DNA from: Chrysomallon squamiferum
Taxonomy: Eukaryota > Mollusca > Gastropoda > Neomphalida > Peltospiridae
DNA length: 64,000 bases
Direction: 5' to 3'
Assembly (NCBI GenBank): GCA_012295275.1
Contig: CM022665.1
Coordinates: forward strand, 46,974,595 to 47,038,594
Below are positions 1 through 22,861 of this stretch, in pieces. The notes beneath the pieces were generated by a model that saw nothing but the letters and a program-made list of their open reading frames with translations, was not told the origin of the DNA and did not search any database. Each line of letters opens with the position of its first letter. Positions within the stretch are counted from its first letter, which is position 1. The translations under genes and the position numbers were made by a program.

Positions 1-718
1 TTATAGCAGTCGTAAACTTTTATAAAGAAATGCAGATTACTGCATAAGAATATAAATATACGAAGTAGATGCAGCAAGTATTTTACAACGGAAAAACCAA
101 TGTGCTACGTTCAAGATATATTAGACAAATGTGGTTTTTGAGGTCCCCGAAATCCCCGAAAGTTTTTCTGAGCAGCAGCAGTTGCTTACATCAACTTTAT
201 TTTATCCACAAAATTATTTAAAATCTTATATAAAAGGATTCTGTAGACTGTTTGCATAAGTTATATATGAAATATAAATGGAATTATTGTTTAGATTTAA
301 ATCCTATTCTCAGGCTATGTCCTTATAATCCAAAATCAGAAACATTCCAAAATATCGAATATTTTTAATCCCAAAATTTTCAATAAAGTATTCTCAGCCT
401 GTTGTATGAATGTAAAAATTGAAATTTACGTCAGGCGAAAAAGTGAAACATTAATTGCTATTATTTAAAATAGCAAATTTACACTCACAGACAAATGTTA
501 CGCCATTATGCCGTTAAATAAATTTTATTATTTTTCTTTTTATGTTAATTGTATTATATGTAGATTAGTTTCTGATGTAAGATTTTCCAGGATATTCCAG
601 ACCATCGAATTTGACCAAAACATTACAGCCAAAAGAAAGATTTCCAAATTTTTTTTTTTTTAAATGAATAATAATAATAATAATAATAATAAAATGTTAA
701 TTAGAATATATTATTTAC
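1..718 (-). other. Intron sequence of the minus-strand receptor gene
   Basis: No exon seen. It lies downstream (minus sense) of the FN3 exon at 719-1003. In inverted orientation it closely matches the intron after exon 7 of the plus gene: about 120-200 pairs with 19000-19080, and 290-400 pairs with 18790-18905. A short TAA microsatellite sits at 665-695. Confidence 0.7.
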
Positions 719-8545
<7,827 letters not shown>

Positions 8546-8875
8546 GTTGGTGATTTTTACTTCTTAACCTGACCACTTCCCTCACGCATGGATTGAAATA
8601 TAGGATTTTAGAGACGTACTAGTTAAAAGTCGTTTGATTATCAAGATATACGACAAAGAAAAACATCAAGTTCTCGTTTCTCTATTCAGACGAACGAAAC
8701 ACTTCCTCGTTCGGAGGGTTTTCAGTCAGTACCCACGTGACCAAGATAAGACATATTTAAATATCTAAAGTCGTGACATGTTTTATTACATTTTGTCTGA
8801 ATATTAAGTCAGCTTTGCTTTCTCAGATTTGTGTCTTTAGTTCTAGTTTAAAATGAATCGTCTATTAAGTCACTG

Positions 8876-8920
<45 letters not shown>

Positions 8921-9019
8921 CAATTGACTACGTACGTTTGTTGGAATTAAAAAATTTCATAATTACTCTGGAATCATAGTAACGTCTTTGTTTGTATGAC
9001 AGGTTAGCTGTCTTTTATA

Positions 9020-9050
<31 letters not shown>

Positions 9051-9648
9051 AAAGTGTTTCCCAGGCCTGATAAAAATCTTAAACATTTTGTGCATGGAGG
9101 TATGACTGAAACGCATGTTAACCTATTTACCAGCAAACGAAGAGAGAGAGGATCAGATAGCGTTATGACCTGAAGTTATTTAGACAGCAGTAACCTGCAG
9201 TACACGAGAGATATACGCTGATACTTTGTCACGGATCTCGCAACGCAGCTAAGAACTGCTGTCTCACTTACAGTGAGTGACTAACACAACAGGTCACTCA
9301 CTGGTAGACGACGTTTGGGTGCTTTTGTTATCTTGGTCACGTGGGATGTGTCGGGGGGACACCCACTTTTCAGAATGAGGAAGTAAAAACAAGTGGTTCT
9401 GCAGGTCGTATGATAAAGCCAGCCGACGTTGACGAGTATAAGTCTTCCTAAAAGTTCATTTTTATTTCTCTATTTATTTCTTGTTGTTGTTTCAAAAAGA
9501 AGAGTGTTCGTGTACTTTTTTGTTTGTTTGTTAATTCGTTATAAAGTACTTTTGTGACGCCCACAGGAAAACTTGTTGATAGCAGAATGTCAGAGTAAAT
9601 CCGCTAAGTACAGGTTTGAACAAATTGTAATACACAGTTATCGGCGCC
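8546..9648. promoter_or_regulatory. Divergent intergenic region with mirrored E-box and ETS-like motifs
   Basis: About 1.1 kb separates the two opposed start codons. An 18-bp block with CACGTG at 8734-8739 (block 8732-8749) recurs as its exact reverse complement at 9328-9345 (CACGTG 9338-9343). An ETS-like 8-mer, ACTTCCTC at 8701-8708, recurs as GAGGAAGT at 9377-9384. In each gene's own direction the order is E-box, then ETS-like site, then ATG, so each gene keeps its own copy of a duplicated promoter. Between the arms are a poly-A run (about 8876-8914) and a TA/T tract (about 9018-9050). CACGTG is the canonical bHLH-zip (USF/MITF/MYC class) site and GGAA the ETS core; use in vivo is inferred. 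Transcription starts cannot be placed. Confidence 0.6.
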
Positions 9649-9720
9649 ATGTTTAGTTCAAAATCAGTTCTACCTGGATTGTTCTGTGTCACTGCTCTCA
9701 TCCTCACCTGCGGCATTCAG
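9649..9720 (+). CDS. Exon 1: start codon and signal peptide
   Basis: 24 codons beginning MFSSKSVLPG, with the hydrophobic core LFCVTALILTCG, ending in phase 0 at CAG|gtaaaa. Length and hydropathy fit a signal peptide. The paralogue's first exon (8545-8468) has the same layout and also ends in IQ before the intron. The 5' UTR lies upstream. Confidence 0.8.
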
Positions 9721-11432
9721 GTAAAATATTTTTAGTTTTTATTATTGTCAAATTTGACTCCATTTTTAAAACAGGTTTTGTTTTGCTCGGATGAAGATCG
9801 GGCAATGTTAAATAAGTCAAGACACAGAAAACGTTTGTGTGTAACCAACGATTCAAGTACATGTGTAATGGTCATGACCTCTGAATGAGTAGTGTGCATA
9901 GTATAATGTTCACTAAACTAGCGTCAAGTGTGTATTATATAAAATCCTCAGTGTATACATTAACATAATAATCGCACTCGAAATAATACCAGTTTTTATC
10001 CTCATTATAGTATTCGTTTGTGTTAAGCCATTAGTTTGTATTACAGCAACACACACACACACACACACAGACAAACACACACAAACACACATGCATGTAG
10101 ATACGTACATAATCTTATCACATTATTAATAGATCTAGTTTCAAAAGTACCGATTCTTTTCATAAAAACAACGTTTTAAACACGAAACTTTTCGTTCAGA
10201 CAGACACGATTCACAAGGTTTTCTCAACAATTTTGTTCCGGGTTACGAAAAATACTTCGTAAATTATTCAAAATGTACAGGTTATTTTACAGTTACACAC
10301 ATTTAACAAAAGATCAATAACAACAACAACAACAACAGTAGCAAGATCAATATAAAAATTAAAAAAAAAAAACCCACTAAATGTTCTCATTTTCAAAAAA
10401 AGTAGGTTACATATTTTGTTAGGAGTATTTATTATTTACGTTTTTAAAGAAACAGAAACACAAGTCACTGCTTAGTTACATGATAAAACAGGACCTACTT
10501 CATTTGTCAACATATATCTGGAAACTAACTGTTCAAACAAGGTAATCTCGATGTCGGTATGACCATTTCCCAGTATCGAGAAACAAACAAACAGGACAAG
10601 AAATAAATTTAACAAGAATAATAATAATAATAGAAGATATTTCACATCTATGTAGATATAACACTAATCAAAAATTCGTGATCACTTTAGCTGTTGAAAC
10701 GTTTACTTATTCTCTGCTCAATTTTTATTTTACTCTACAGAATCGTTCAGTGTCGCGAACTAATCGTTACCGTGTTCCTTTACTGTTTTAGTTTCCTGTT
10801 TATGAACTGGTATAGAGTCAGACACTTTTATTAGCTAGCCTTTGACAGGTTTCTGGAAATTAACATTAATTTGTTTATTTTCTTATGTAATTATACTTCT
10901 ATGTTTTACTTTTTTAACGCTTATACTAAAGTATCTTATAAACAAAACAAAACAAAAACATACAACCCCACCCCCAAACAATCTTTCCTTAATGAATTAA
11001 CATCGTTTTTATATGATCTTCTTCAATTAGACATTGTTGCAACAGAGGCAACAAAATTGATAAGTCGATGCCTTTTCTATTATTCTGTTATCTGCATCCC
11101 CGTCACCACTCCACAACAAACTTTATGACTGCAAAAAATTCTTCTCGGAGGGACCTACAGCATGTACCCTCCATTGGTTTCACCCTCACACCCTCGCTGT
11201 TTTTATCGTACCCCAAGTTCCTAAAACCCATTCCAACCAATGACTGTAATAAATCCGAATAAAATGAACAAGGAAGTGCGTCCCATTGTGCAAGAATAGT
11301 GAAGGGCGTGTCTTGTTAAACGTATTCAGCTCTTTGTCACTAACACTGATATGTGATATGAACTTCAGGTCACCTATGTGCAGTTCAAAGCGGATTATGT
11401 CATAGAATTGTTTTAGAAATAAAAAATAAAAA

Positions 11433-11496
<64 letters not shown>

Positions 11497-11524
11497 TAAC
11501 AACTATTATTATTATTATTATTAT

Positions 11525-11571
<47 letters not shown>

Positions 11572-14500
11572 TTATAAACACCTGAACATTTTTCTACGAA
11601 GGATCATAAGTATATTGCCCTGAGGTGAATGTTAATTCAATATGATCACGATAATAATATAAATTATAATAATATATTTGTCACACGTAAATTAAATCAG
11701 CTAAAAGTCACTGTAGACTTTGTTGCGTGGATTCTAATAAGGTATGTAGGATATATCAACAACTACTAACAAGTACTGCAATGAGCTACTCTAAAACTAT
11801 TATTTTTGAATTTATATAACACAGGCAGGTACTATCACATACAAAATAATAATAATAATAATTACTGATATATATAATATATATATATATACATATATTA
11901 AATATGATAGGGATTCTGCAATGCATTTCCAGTCTAACAGAATGAAAATTGTTACAATATTTTGTTTTATATATATTAGTTTTTTTGTCATACTTAATTA
12001 AAATATATTCATAATATTTCAGTAAATGAAAATGCTCCTGGGTCTTTATAGCGTTTGCTTGTGTCAGTAAATAGAACCTGTGTCACGACAATGGTTTTAA
12101 AATAATTGCGTATTATTGTTGAATTAATTTTATTGATCAACCTAGAGCTTATAAAAAGGATTTCGAAAAAAAAATAATGCTTAAATTTGCTAATGATAAA
12201 TATAGCAACAAAAACTGGTCTTTTCCATCATTTCGAAAGATAGTCGAACTGTCGAAGACGCAGTGTGCTATAAATAGTACATGAATATTCAAGAGGTATT
12301 ACTGGTATGAATATTTATTAGCAAAGTTATTTCCGTCGCCTTGGACATGTTGTGATTGTTAATGCTCCCAAACTAGTAATTGTCTTAGAAAAAAAGAAAA
12401 AGAAAAAAAAAAGGTGTTATTTTAAATAATAATAAACTTATATTTACTTTTTTATTGTAATTTTGCTTATATACTTCTTCTTCTTCTAAATAAACTTTTA
12501 TATATTTAATTGAATAAGGGTAATATATATATAAATGTTCAGTTGTAAACATATAAAGAGAAGTTCAGCACTAGTGTGCAGTATTGTACGTTGTTTCCGA
12601 TTTGAACTCTTTATAAATGACATCAGGAAAATTCGTTTTCAACAAGGAAGTAAAATGTTATTCAACAGATAAAGAAAAGTAAAGTAATGCAGTGTAATGT
12701 AATATATTAATTAATATAAAGTATTATAAAGTAAAGTAAAAGTAAAATGAAAACATCAAAACTTGTTGTTTAATAATTTAAAATCACCATACACTGTTAA
12801 CTGCGTTGTTTAATATTTTAAAATCACTATTCATACACTTGTGTATTTGTTAATATTTTAAAATCACTATACATTTACTTGTGTATTTTTAATATTTTAA
12901 AATCACTATACATATACTTGTGTATTTGTTAATATTTTTTAAAAGACTATACATTTACTTGTGTGTTGTTTAATATTTCAGGTTTCTCTCTGTAATCTGA
13001 ATGAATTTTGCAATGACACAGTGACTTGTTCTGTTCAAAACAGTTTCTGTGACAGCTCATCCCTCTGTCAGTGTAATGATAACTTCTACGAAAAAAATGA
13101 AACGTGTGAATCCAGTAAGTACTGTGTTAAAATAAAATAAAATAAATATACTGATAACACTGAATTTTTTATTATTATTATTTATTTTAAAAATCGATTT
13201 AATTAGTATTCTTATTATATAATTTCAAAAAGAAGAATCATAATATCAGCGATGTCATGATACTTTTATAATTGAATTTCATTTTTAAATTAGGTGATTG
13301 TGAAGTGAACATCACTAAATGGCTTTTAAAACAGAAGAGTTACAGAGAGGTTGTAATTGTCAACACTTATCTTTGTTCATCATCACCAACCTCAAAAATT
13401 AAATCAGAATAGAATTACTTCCATTCTACCAGTCTTGAAACTATTTTTATTTATTTTTTATTTATTATTATATTCTTTTTTATGAATGAATCTATAATGA
13501 AAAGATGTAAACAAGTAGAACTGACCTATTTTGTTGTGGAGGAAAATCGCCAAAGCGTACGTCGAATCACCCGACTGTAGATTGTGTAATTTCCAAATTT
13601 CAGTAATTTGTAAACAATAGTAAATAAATACAAATTTCTTTCAATTAAAGCGAAAATATTAAATGCTAAACAAATAAAAATCTCTTAATTGTAATTAAAA
13701 TCTATTGATGAATTAAATTAAGTATACTAAATTTATTTTACTTAACCGCTCACTGCTAAAGATCTTATGTTAAAACAGCTGTCAGTTATCTTTATGAAAC
13801 TTGTTTACTTGGAGTGAGTGAGTGAGCATTCACCCTCTTTACATGTTAAAAATTATAACGACATGAATACATAAGAAAACTTTCGATACAGACGAACTGT
13901 TTTAATGATAGTTAATGTGGCTGTTATCTAAATGTACTGACATATGTGAAATTATAAAACTAACGAAAACCTAATTTCACGGCTAAGCAGAGAGACGTCT
14001 GGATTATTTTTATACACAATGAATTGTATTCGTACGCAAGTAAACCGGCCTCATTAATTCATAGCTAGATGATTGTGGATTGCTAACTTGTGGATTGTTA
14101 ACCAATCAGGATAGAGTATTTCCTCAATGACATGAGAGAATAATAGTTCACTAAATGTTAATATTACTTAAAGAAATAATGTACCTAAGATATAACATTC
14201 GATCAGATGTTTGTAAATATTTATCTACAAAAAGAAAAATAACAATAACAGCATTAACAACAATGAAGAAAACCTAAAAAGTATTGCAGTATCCATAAAT
14301 AGTCAATAATTTACTACAAATTTATAACGTTAATTTTACATTTAGGAGATTATTAATATCATTTCCATCAACACCTCTCAGCACTAATTACATGAATGTA
14401 ATTTATCTCTCGTATCTATTGTAATGTTTTACAAATGTAATTTTATTTGTTTTAAAACATTTTTTTTTTTTTACTTCAAATGAATAAATAAAAAAAAAAA

Positions 14501-14729
14501 TAAAAAAATATAAACAAATAAATAATTAAAAGATCTTTATATTGTGACTGTTGAAGCATGAAGTACAGAAAATATTTATCCAACGTGAACAGTGAATAGA
14601 AATATACGTTCAGACATGTTACACTTCATTTTATTTTAGCATAATTGTCTGATTAAATATTTTCATATTTCATTACGAACTGTGTAGGTTGTATGAAAAC
14701 AACAACAACAAAAAAAAAAAAAAAAAAAA

Positions 14730-14809
<80 letters not shown>

Positions 14810-14836
14810 TAATAATAATAACAATAACAATAATAA

Positions 14837-14867
<31 letters not shown>

Positions 14868-15652
14868 ATAGTAACTACAGCAAACTGAATACGCAGACAC
14901 ACAAACTTACTGGTGTAAAATTGAAATAATTTTTGAAGTGATTCAAGTACAATGGAATTCGTTTATTCTTTTAATGTGAAACCATAACTTTTATTATTAT
15001 TTTTATTTTTATTTTTTTTTTTTAATAAGATATAAAATGATTTTTACAGTAAAACAGAATATTGAAAAAGAATAGTTAGTTTACATTTCTAGCCTAGAAA
15101 TTTATACTGGTTTGATTTTATCTTAACACTAATTCTCTAATCAGATATTTTCTTATTTCAGTAAGCACTCTGCAGGTTACTGGACTTTCACAACAATCAT
15201 CAACACTAAACTCAGTGACAGTGACGTGGACAGAACCAGCAGACACAACGTCTGTTGTAACTGGTTACACAGTGACATATTCATCAACAACAGGAACAGA
15301 GCTAGGACATTTTGATGTAGGAAAAGGAACTCCATACACCATACCCAATCTTCAGTCAGGAACACAGTACTCAGTAACAGTGACAACTAAAATTTCTTAC
15401 AGGTCACAGACAACAGTGACACCGGCAAAAACAGTAAAAACAAGTAAATGCTTCTTTAAAACAAAATAATCACTAATGACTTCTTTTAAATATGTAAATT
15501 TTGTTTTATTGACATTTTACTCATATTTTAACAAAGATGTGTTTTACTGAATCCTATGAAGATTTATTTAGATGTTTTTTGTTTATGTGAATACGCTACG
15601 ATAATCAGTACACTCAATTTTTCAAAATAACATCCAGTGAATTCAAGTAATC

Positions 15653-15695
<43 letters not shown>

Positions 15696-16366
15696 TAATA
15701 ATAACAATAACAATAATAATAATAATAACAATAACAATAATAATAACAATAACAATAACAACAACAACAATAATAATAATAATAATAATAATAATCAGAA
15801 GAAGAAGAAGAGCAATTTTTAAGTAATAATTTTAATAGTAAAATGTTTGAAGTGTATTACTTTGTAATTTTATCGCTAATTGACTCAAATTGAAACAGTA
15901 GAGAAATTAACACAAAATAAGAGAATGTTTATGTTAGGATGTTATGTCAAGGAAACATAACGAAGCCAAACAAAATGTTCATGTTTCAGTTCAAAACAGA
16001 AACATTCATTCAGTCATTTTTTTATTTTATTTTATTTGTCCTTCTCTCGATTTTCTGTTAAACATGTAAAAAAAGTTAACTGGATAAAACATTGTAACTA
16101 CTTAAATATGGATACTTTCTCATCTTGGTATGTTAATTATTTTATGTTAAACTTGTTTATCTTAATGCTTGACACGTATTTCAGAAAGTGCTTTATCAGA
16201 GAGTTGTGTTAGTAACACAGACTGCGTCGTCCAAAACACAGACTGCTATGAAAACACATGTCAGTGCAAGGTTGGGTTTTACCTTCTGAATAGTGCTTGT
16301 TCATCAAGTAAGTGTAATCTCTGTGATAAAGTATTCACTTTTTATTGAATTTTATTGTTATTGTTA

Positions 16367-16420
<54 letters not shown>

Positions 16421-16665
16421 CTATTTATACAGAGAAAGAGAGAGTAAGACCGAAAGAGTGATTTTTTCTATTGTTTGCGGTTTGCTTTCATAAGAAAGAA
16501 GCTAATGTATCACATATATTGCCTGTCTGATATGTTTTTAAAATGTATTTTAAGAAAATAATGTATTTCCTATCTTTGTTTAAATTATGCTTTGAAATAA
16601 TTATTTGTGATATGAGAAAGAGAGACACCGAATGTATAGCTATCAACGATTTATAAGATGTAGAA

Positions 16666-16730
<65 letters not shown>

Positions 16731-17273
16731 GATGACAGTGTAAAATCTTGATCAAATTATTTCTTTTATTCTTTTTTTGCATTTCAGTAAGCACTCTGCA
16801 GGTTACTGGACTTTCACAACAAACATCAACACTGAACTCTGTGACAGTGACGTGGACAGAACCAGCAGACACAACGTCTGTTGTAACTGGTTACACAGTG
16901 ACATATTCATCAACAACAGGAACAGAGCTAGGACATTTTGATGTAGGAAAAGGAACTCCATACACCATACCCAATCTTCAGTCAGGAACACAGTACTCAG
17001 TAACAGTGACAACTAAAATTTCTTACAGGTCACAGACAACAGTGACACCGGCAAAAACAGTAAAAACAAGTAAATGCTTCTTTAAAACAAAATAATCACT
17101 AATGACTTCTTTTTAAATATGTAAATTTTGTTTTATTGACATTTTACTCGTATTTTAACAAAGATGTGTTTTACTGAATCCTATGAAGATTTATTTAGAT
17201 GTTTTTTGTTTATGTGAATACGCTACGATAATCAGTACACTCAATTTTTCAAAATAACATCCAGTGAATTCAA

Positions 17274-17310
<37 letters not shown>

Positions 17311-17996
17311 TAATAATAACAATAATAATAACAATAACAATAATAATAACAATAACAATAATAATAACAATAACAATAACAACAACAACAATAATAATAA
17401 TAATAATAATAATAATCAGAAGAAGAAGAAGAGCAATTTTTAAGTAATAATTTTAATAGTAAAATGTTTGAAGTGTATTACTTTGTAATTTTATCGCTAA
17501 TTGACTCAAATTGAAACAGTAGAGAAATTAACACAAAATAAGAGAATGTTTATGTTAGGATGTTATGTCAAGGAAACATAACGAAGCCAAACAAAATGTT
17601 CATGTTTCAGTTCAAAACAGAAACATTCATTCAGTCATTTTTTTATTTTATTTTATTTGTCCTTCTCTCGATTTTCTGTTAAACATGTAAAAAAAGTTAA
17701 CTGGATAAAACATTGTAACTACTTAAATATGGATACTTTCTCATCTTGGTATGTTAATTATTTTATGTTAAACTTGTTTATCTTAATGCTTGACACGTAT
17801 TTCAGAAAGTGCTTTATCAGACAGTTGTGTTAGTAACACAGACTGCGTTGTCCAAAACACAGACTGCTATGAAAACACATGTCAGTGCATCGTCGGGTTT
17901 TACCTTCTGACTAGTGCTTGTACATCAAGTAAGTGTAATCAATGTAATAAAGAATTCACTTTTTATTGAATTCTACTGTTATTATTATTATTATTA

Positions 17997-18041
<45 letters not shown>

Positions 18042-18314
18042 CTATTTATACAGATAAAGAGAGAGTAAGACCGAAAGAGGTGATTTTTTGTTATTGTTTG
18101 CGGTTTGCTTTCATAGGAAAGAAAGTAATGTATCACATATGTTGCCTGTATGATATGTTTTTAAAATGTATTTTAAGAAAATAATGTATTTCCTATCTTT
18201 GTTTAAATTATGCTTTGAAATAATTATTCGTGATACGAGAAAGAGAGACACCGAATGTATAGTTATCAACGATTTATAAGATGTAGAAATTATTATTATT
18301 ATTATTATTATTAA

Positions 18315-18353
<39 letters not shown>

Positions 18354-20202
18354 GATGACAATGTAAAAGTTTGATAAAAATTATTTTTTATTCTTTTTTC
18401 TTATTACAGTAAGCACTCTGCAGGTTACTGGACTTTCACAACAATCATCAACACTAAACTCAGTGACAGTGATGTGGACAGAACCAACAGACACATCAGT
18501 TGTAACTGGTTACACAGTGACATGGACACCAGCATCTACAACTAATACAAACAGCGCTGATGTAACAAAGGGATCTACTACATACAACATACCCAATCTT
18601 CAAGCTGGAACACAGTACTCAGTAACAGTGACAACTAAAATTTCTTACAGGTCACAGACAACAGTGACACCGGCAACAACAGTAAAAACAAGTAAATAAT
18701 ACTATATTCTAATTAACATTTTATTATTATTATTATTATTTCTTCTTATTATTTTTTTGTTTTTTTGGAAGTTGTTTTACAAATTTACTTTAAATGTTGA
18801 GAATACTTTATTCAAAATTTTGGGATTAAAAATATTCGATATTTGGAATTTTTCTGATTTTGGATTATAAGGAGATAGCCTGAGAATAGGATTTAAATCT
18901 AAACAATAATTCCATTTATATTTCATATATAACTTATGCAAATAGTCTACAGAATCTTTTTATATAAGATTTTAAATAATTTTGTGGATAAAATAAAGTT
19001 GATGTAAGCAACTGCTGCTGCTCAGAAAAACTTTCGGGGATTTCGGGGACCTCAAAAACCACATTTGTCTAATATATCTTGAACGTAGCACATTGGGTTT
19101 TTTTCTGTTGATAAATACTTGCTGCATCTACTTCGTACATTTATATTCTTATGCAGCAATCTGCATTTCTTTATAAAAGTTTACGACTACTGTAATTAAC
19201 CTATTCTTGTTACCAGTCTTGTTTATATATGTACATATCTCTCTGTGTGTGTGTGTGAAATGGCCTGAGTGTAAATACGTTAGCAGCTTAGCGATTTAAC
19301 ATCAAGATGTATAAAATAATAGATAACTAAGCACATTTTCCTCTTGTTATTATACATCGAGCCAAGCAGCATATATATTCAACTCGAGTGATACACCACT
19401 CGGCTTAATTTTAAATGATTCAACACAATATTAGTAATTACTTTCTTCAGTTGGTGTCTTTATTTTTTTAAACTATGAAACTAAGTAATGACGTTTCGAA
19501 AGGCAGGAAGCTTTGCTGTGTCGGGAAAGATCAACTAAATTAATAATAATTGGATTTTTTTTTATATATATTTTCTTGTCGGAGAAATTATTTCGTAAAC
19601 ATTAAATAATTATTAAATACTAGTTAAAAGTAGCAGCTGATTACTTCCCAGTGCATGAAACGGTTACGTTTTCCTTCGTCCCATTTTTGTTTCTTTATCT
19701 TAATATAGATATGTTTATGTTATTGTTGTAGATGTGTTATAAACTGAGATAATAATTTTAGTCTATGTAAACATTTTCTGAAAGATTACTAATTTTCATA
19801 ACTTTTATTACAATCAAATTTTCCAAAACACGGTTTTAATTTTGGCATTTCGATTTTTCTTTTCCCAATTCAATTCACAAGAAATATTTTAATTGAACAA
19901 AAAGTACCAGGCGTGTTGAAACGATGAATCATTTCAACCTTTCGTTTAAAGAAGAAATGTATTAGAATGTGTTTCCTGTCTTTAACTGTAGAGTTACTCG
20001 ATTGTTTTGTAACAGACACGGAGGGTATTTTAGTGTTGCTAGACAGAGGCAGTTTGTTTTTTAAAAGCTCATTATCCAGGGTTATGATATTTACCTGTCT
20101 ACTTAAGTCCAACAAGTTGTATTCATTGTAATTACTTAGCTAAACTCACTAACGGTCTTCTGACAAATTAGTCGTTTATTCTAGTCAAGTAGATAAGTAT
20201 TA

Positions 20203-20266
<64 letters not shown>

Positions 20267-21326
20267 GTAGTAGTTGCATAAGCACCTATGTTACAACCTG
20301 AAATATATTTTGGAACACATTTAGATCCAGCAATTATTTAAAAAAAAATTTTTAATAAGAAATAAAATCGTTTTTACCACCCCAAATACCTATTTACATC
20401 TTATGTATTTTAGAAATCAAAAGACCTGGATTATTACAGGGTTATCAAAGTTTTTAAACTGAAGATTTCTAAAATTGTGATACTTTATAAAATAATTATT
20501 AAATTAAAAAAATAATAATAATAATAATAACAAAAGAATTATTTTATTATTTTAAAGAAATACATAATAGAAATAATAAATAAAAACTAATAATAACAGT
20601 GTACTTTATTGGTTTATATTTAGTATTTGCAGTTACATTTCTTATATCAATAGATATTTCTGTTTCTTCCCTTATTTTTAGCAAACTTTTTAAATTTCAG
20701 TTAACAGAATGTCAGTTTATTTTGTAGATATTTAAATTTCATACACACACTGATCTATATTCTAGGATGAATGTTGTTTGGTAATAAAACTTTAGTGTAT
20801 TCAGAGTTTATTGTTTAACATAGGTATATTCACAGTCCACTTAAACTGATAAAATAACTATCTTTTGTAAGTATTATGATTTTTCTAGTCTAAAGATAAC
20901 TATGCTTTTACTAGATGGAGATAATGCATTCATGTTTTTGAAAGAATATTTGTATCAAAATAGTATTTCAGATAATCTTTACAATTTTATAAATGTAATA
21001 AATGTTATTTCAGAAAATTCTTTGGATCAAGGATGTTCACAAAACAGTGACTGTGGAACTGTAAATGCAGAGTGCAGTGTAAATGAGAGTAACAAGAAAG
21101 TCTGCAGATGTAAACCAGGATTTTATCCTAAAGATTCTGCTTGTTCAGACAGTAAGTTCACTGTGAGGTAAAAAACACAAAAACAAAACAAAGAAACAAC
21201 AACAAAACAGCAGATGGTTAAACAATTTGAACATGCAAAATACATGAACTCACTTTAGTAACATTAAAAACTAATTTATTGTTCGCTATTCTTTCTGTAA
21301 TGTTGTTTTCAGTTTTTAAGCATAAA

Positions 21327-21402
<76 letters not shown>

Positions 21403-22801
21403 CATTTAAGCATAAATATCCACAACTGAACAGATTTTGCCATGAATAGATATAAAATAAATAAATAAACAAATATACAATAAAATCTGGGTATTAAAAT
21501 GACTTATGATAGTATTTAGCAGTAGAGCTGTATATTACACAAGTTAACATATAAATGTGTTATTTTTTACTAGTCACTCTTTTAGTTTAATAATACATAC
21601 TCTGAGCTTCATTCAGACATTAATTTCAGTTCTAAAAGTGAAACAAACTGTATGATGAGATATTTTCTTATTTCAGTAAGCACTCTGCAGGTTACTGGAC
21701 TTTCACAACAATCATCAACACTAAACTCAGTGACAGTGACGTGGACAGAACCAGCAGACACAACGTCTGTTGTAACTGGTTACACAGTGACATGGACACC
21801 AGCATCTACAACTAATACAAACAGCACTGATGTAACAAAGGGATCTACTACATACAACATAATCAGTCTTCAACCTGGAACACAGTACTCAGTAAAAGTG
21901 ACAACTAAAATTTCTTACAGATCACAGACAACAGTGACACTGGCAAAAACAGTAAAAACAAGTAAATACTCATCTTAGTCTCAAAAGTAATAAAATTAGT
22001 TTGTTTGACATAAATAATATAAAGATAGTTGATAATTTGAACAAACATTTTGGGAGAGATTGTTCATTAGGTTGAAGGTATGTAATTTTAGTGTTATATC
22101 TAAAATTTATTTTTTATTACTAAATTGCCATTTATAATTTACATTTCTTAAAATTAAATGAAACCTTTGTATATATATATATATATAATTTTTTTTATTT
22201 TAAATCCTCAATTTCGGTCTGAGGCATTTGCCTCAATGTAGTTATGAGCATCATATACATACATAGATACATATATATATATATACACACACACACATAT
22301 ACATACATACATACATATATATATATATGTTGTTAGAGAGAAAAAAAAGTTACATATTTATAAGATAGATATTTAAATGTCACTTTCCTTGCATCTTCCC
22401 AAACTTCGTATTTTATGATACTAATTTATAACTAACACAGTCTGGATAATAATCATCTGATAGTATAAAGAATATACCTGTTTATTTTTACTAAAGTGCC
22501 CTTTAAGATTAATGTATTTTAGTAATATCACAACAATATTATTAAAATTTAAATCAAAGGTTTCAAAACAATGAGTTTTAATATATAATTATTATTATTA
22601 TAGGTTTCAAAATTTCAAAGTTTTATTACATTTCATTTTCTTTTTATGTTAAAATTTTTAAAACCTTTCAGTAATAATAATAATAATAATGTTATTATTA
22701 AAACAAAAAGGTTTTTATTACTATTATTTTCCTTTTATTAATCTTTACTTTATATTTTTAATTTTTACAAGACTGAAATTACTTTGTTTAATTAATATTT
22801 A

Positions 22802-22861
<60 letters not shown>

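Noticed and set aside
14663-14902. Long poly-Leu/poly-Ile/poly-Phe open frames on the minus strand
   Set aside because: They are translations of the TAA/TAAA microsatellites in intron 2; the same applies to similar frames at 11186-11581, 15637-15822, 17191-17391, 39301-39575 and 43900-47450.
15177-15386. Minus-strand frames overlapping FN3 exons 3 and 5 (also 16803-17012)
   Set aside because: They lie exactly antisense to FN3 exons with correct splice sites on the plus strand and have no domain of their own.
16185-17928. Strong positive selection on the duplicated EGF exons
   Set aside because: Tempting because exon 3/5 and intron 3/5 are near identical, but introns 4 and 6 next to the EGF exons are diverged to a similar level, so conversion of the FN3 half explains the contrast.
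19870-20115. 81-codon minus-strand frame in intron 7
   Set aside because: No domain, no splice context, and it lies inside an intron; kept as nothing seen.
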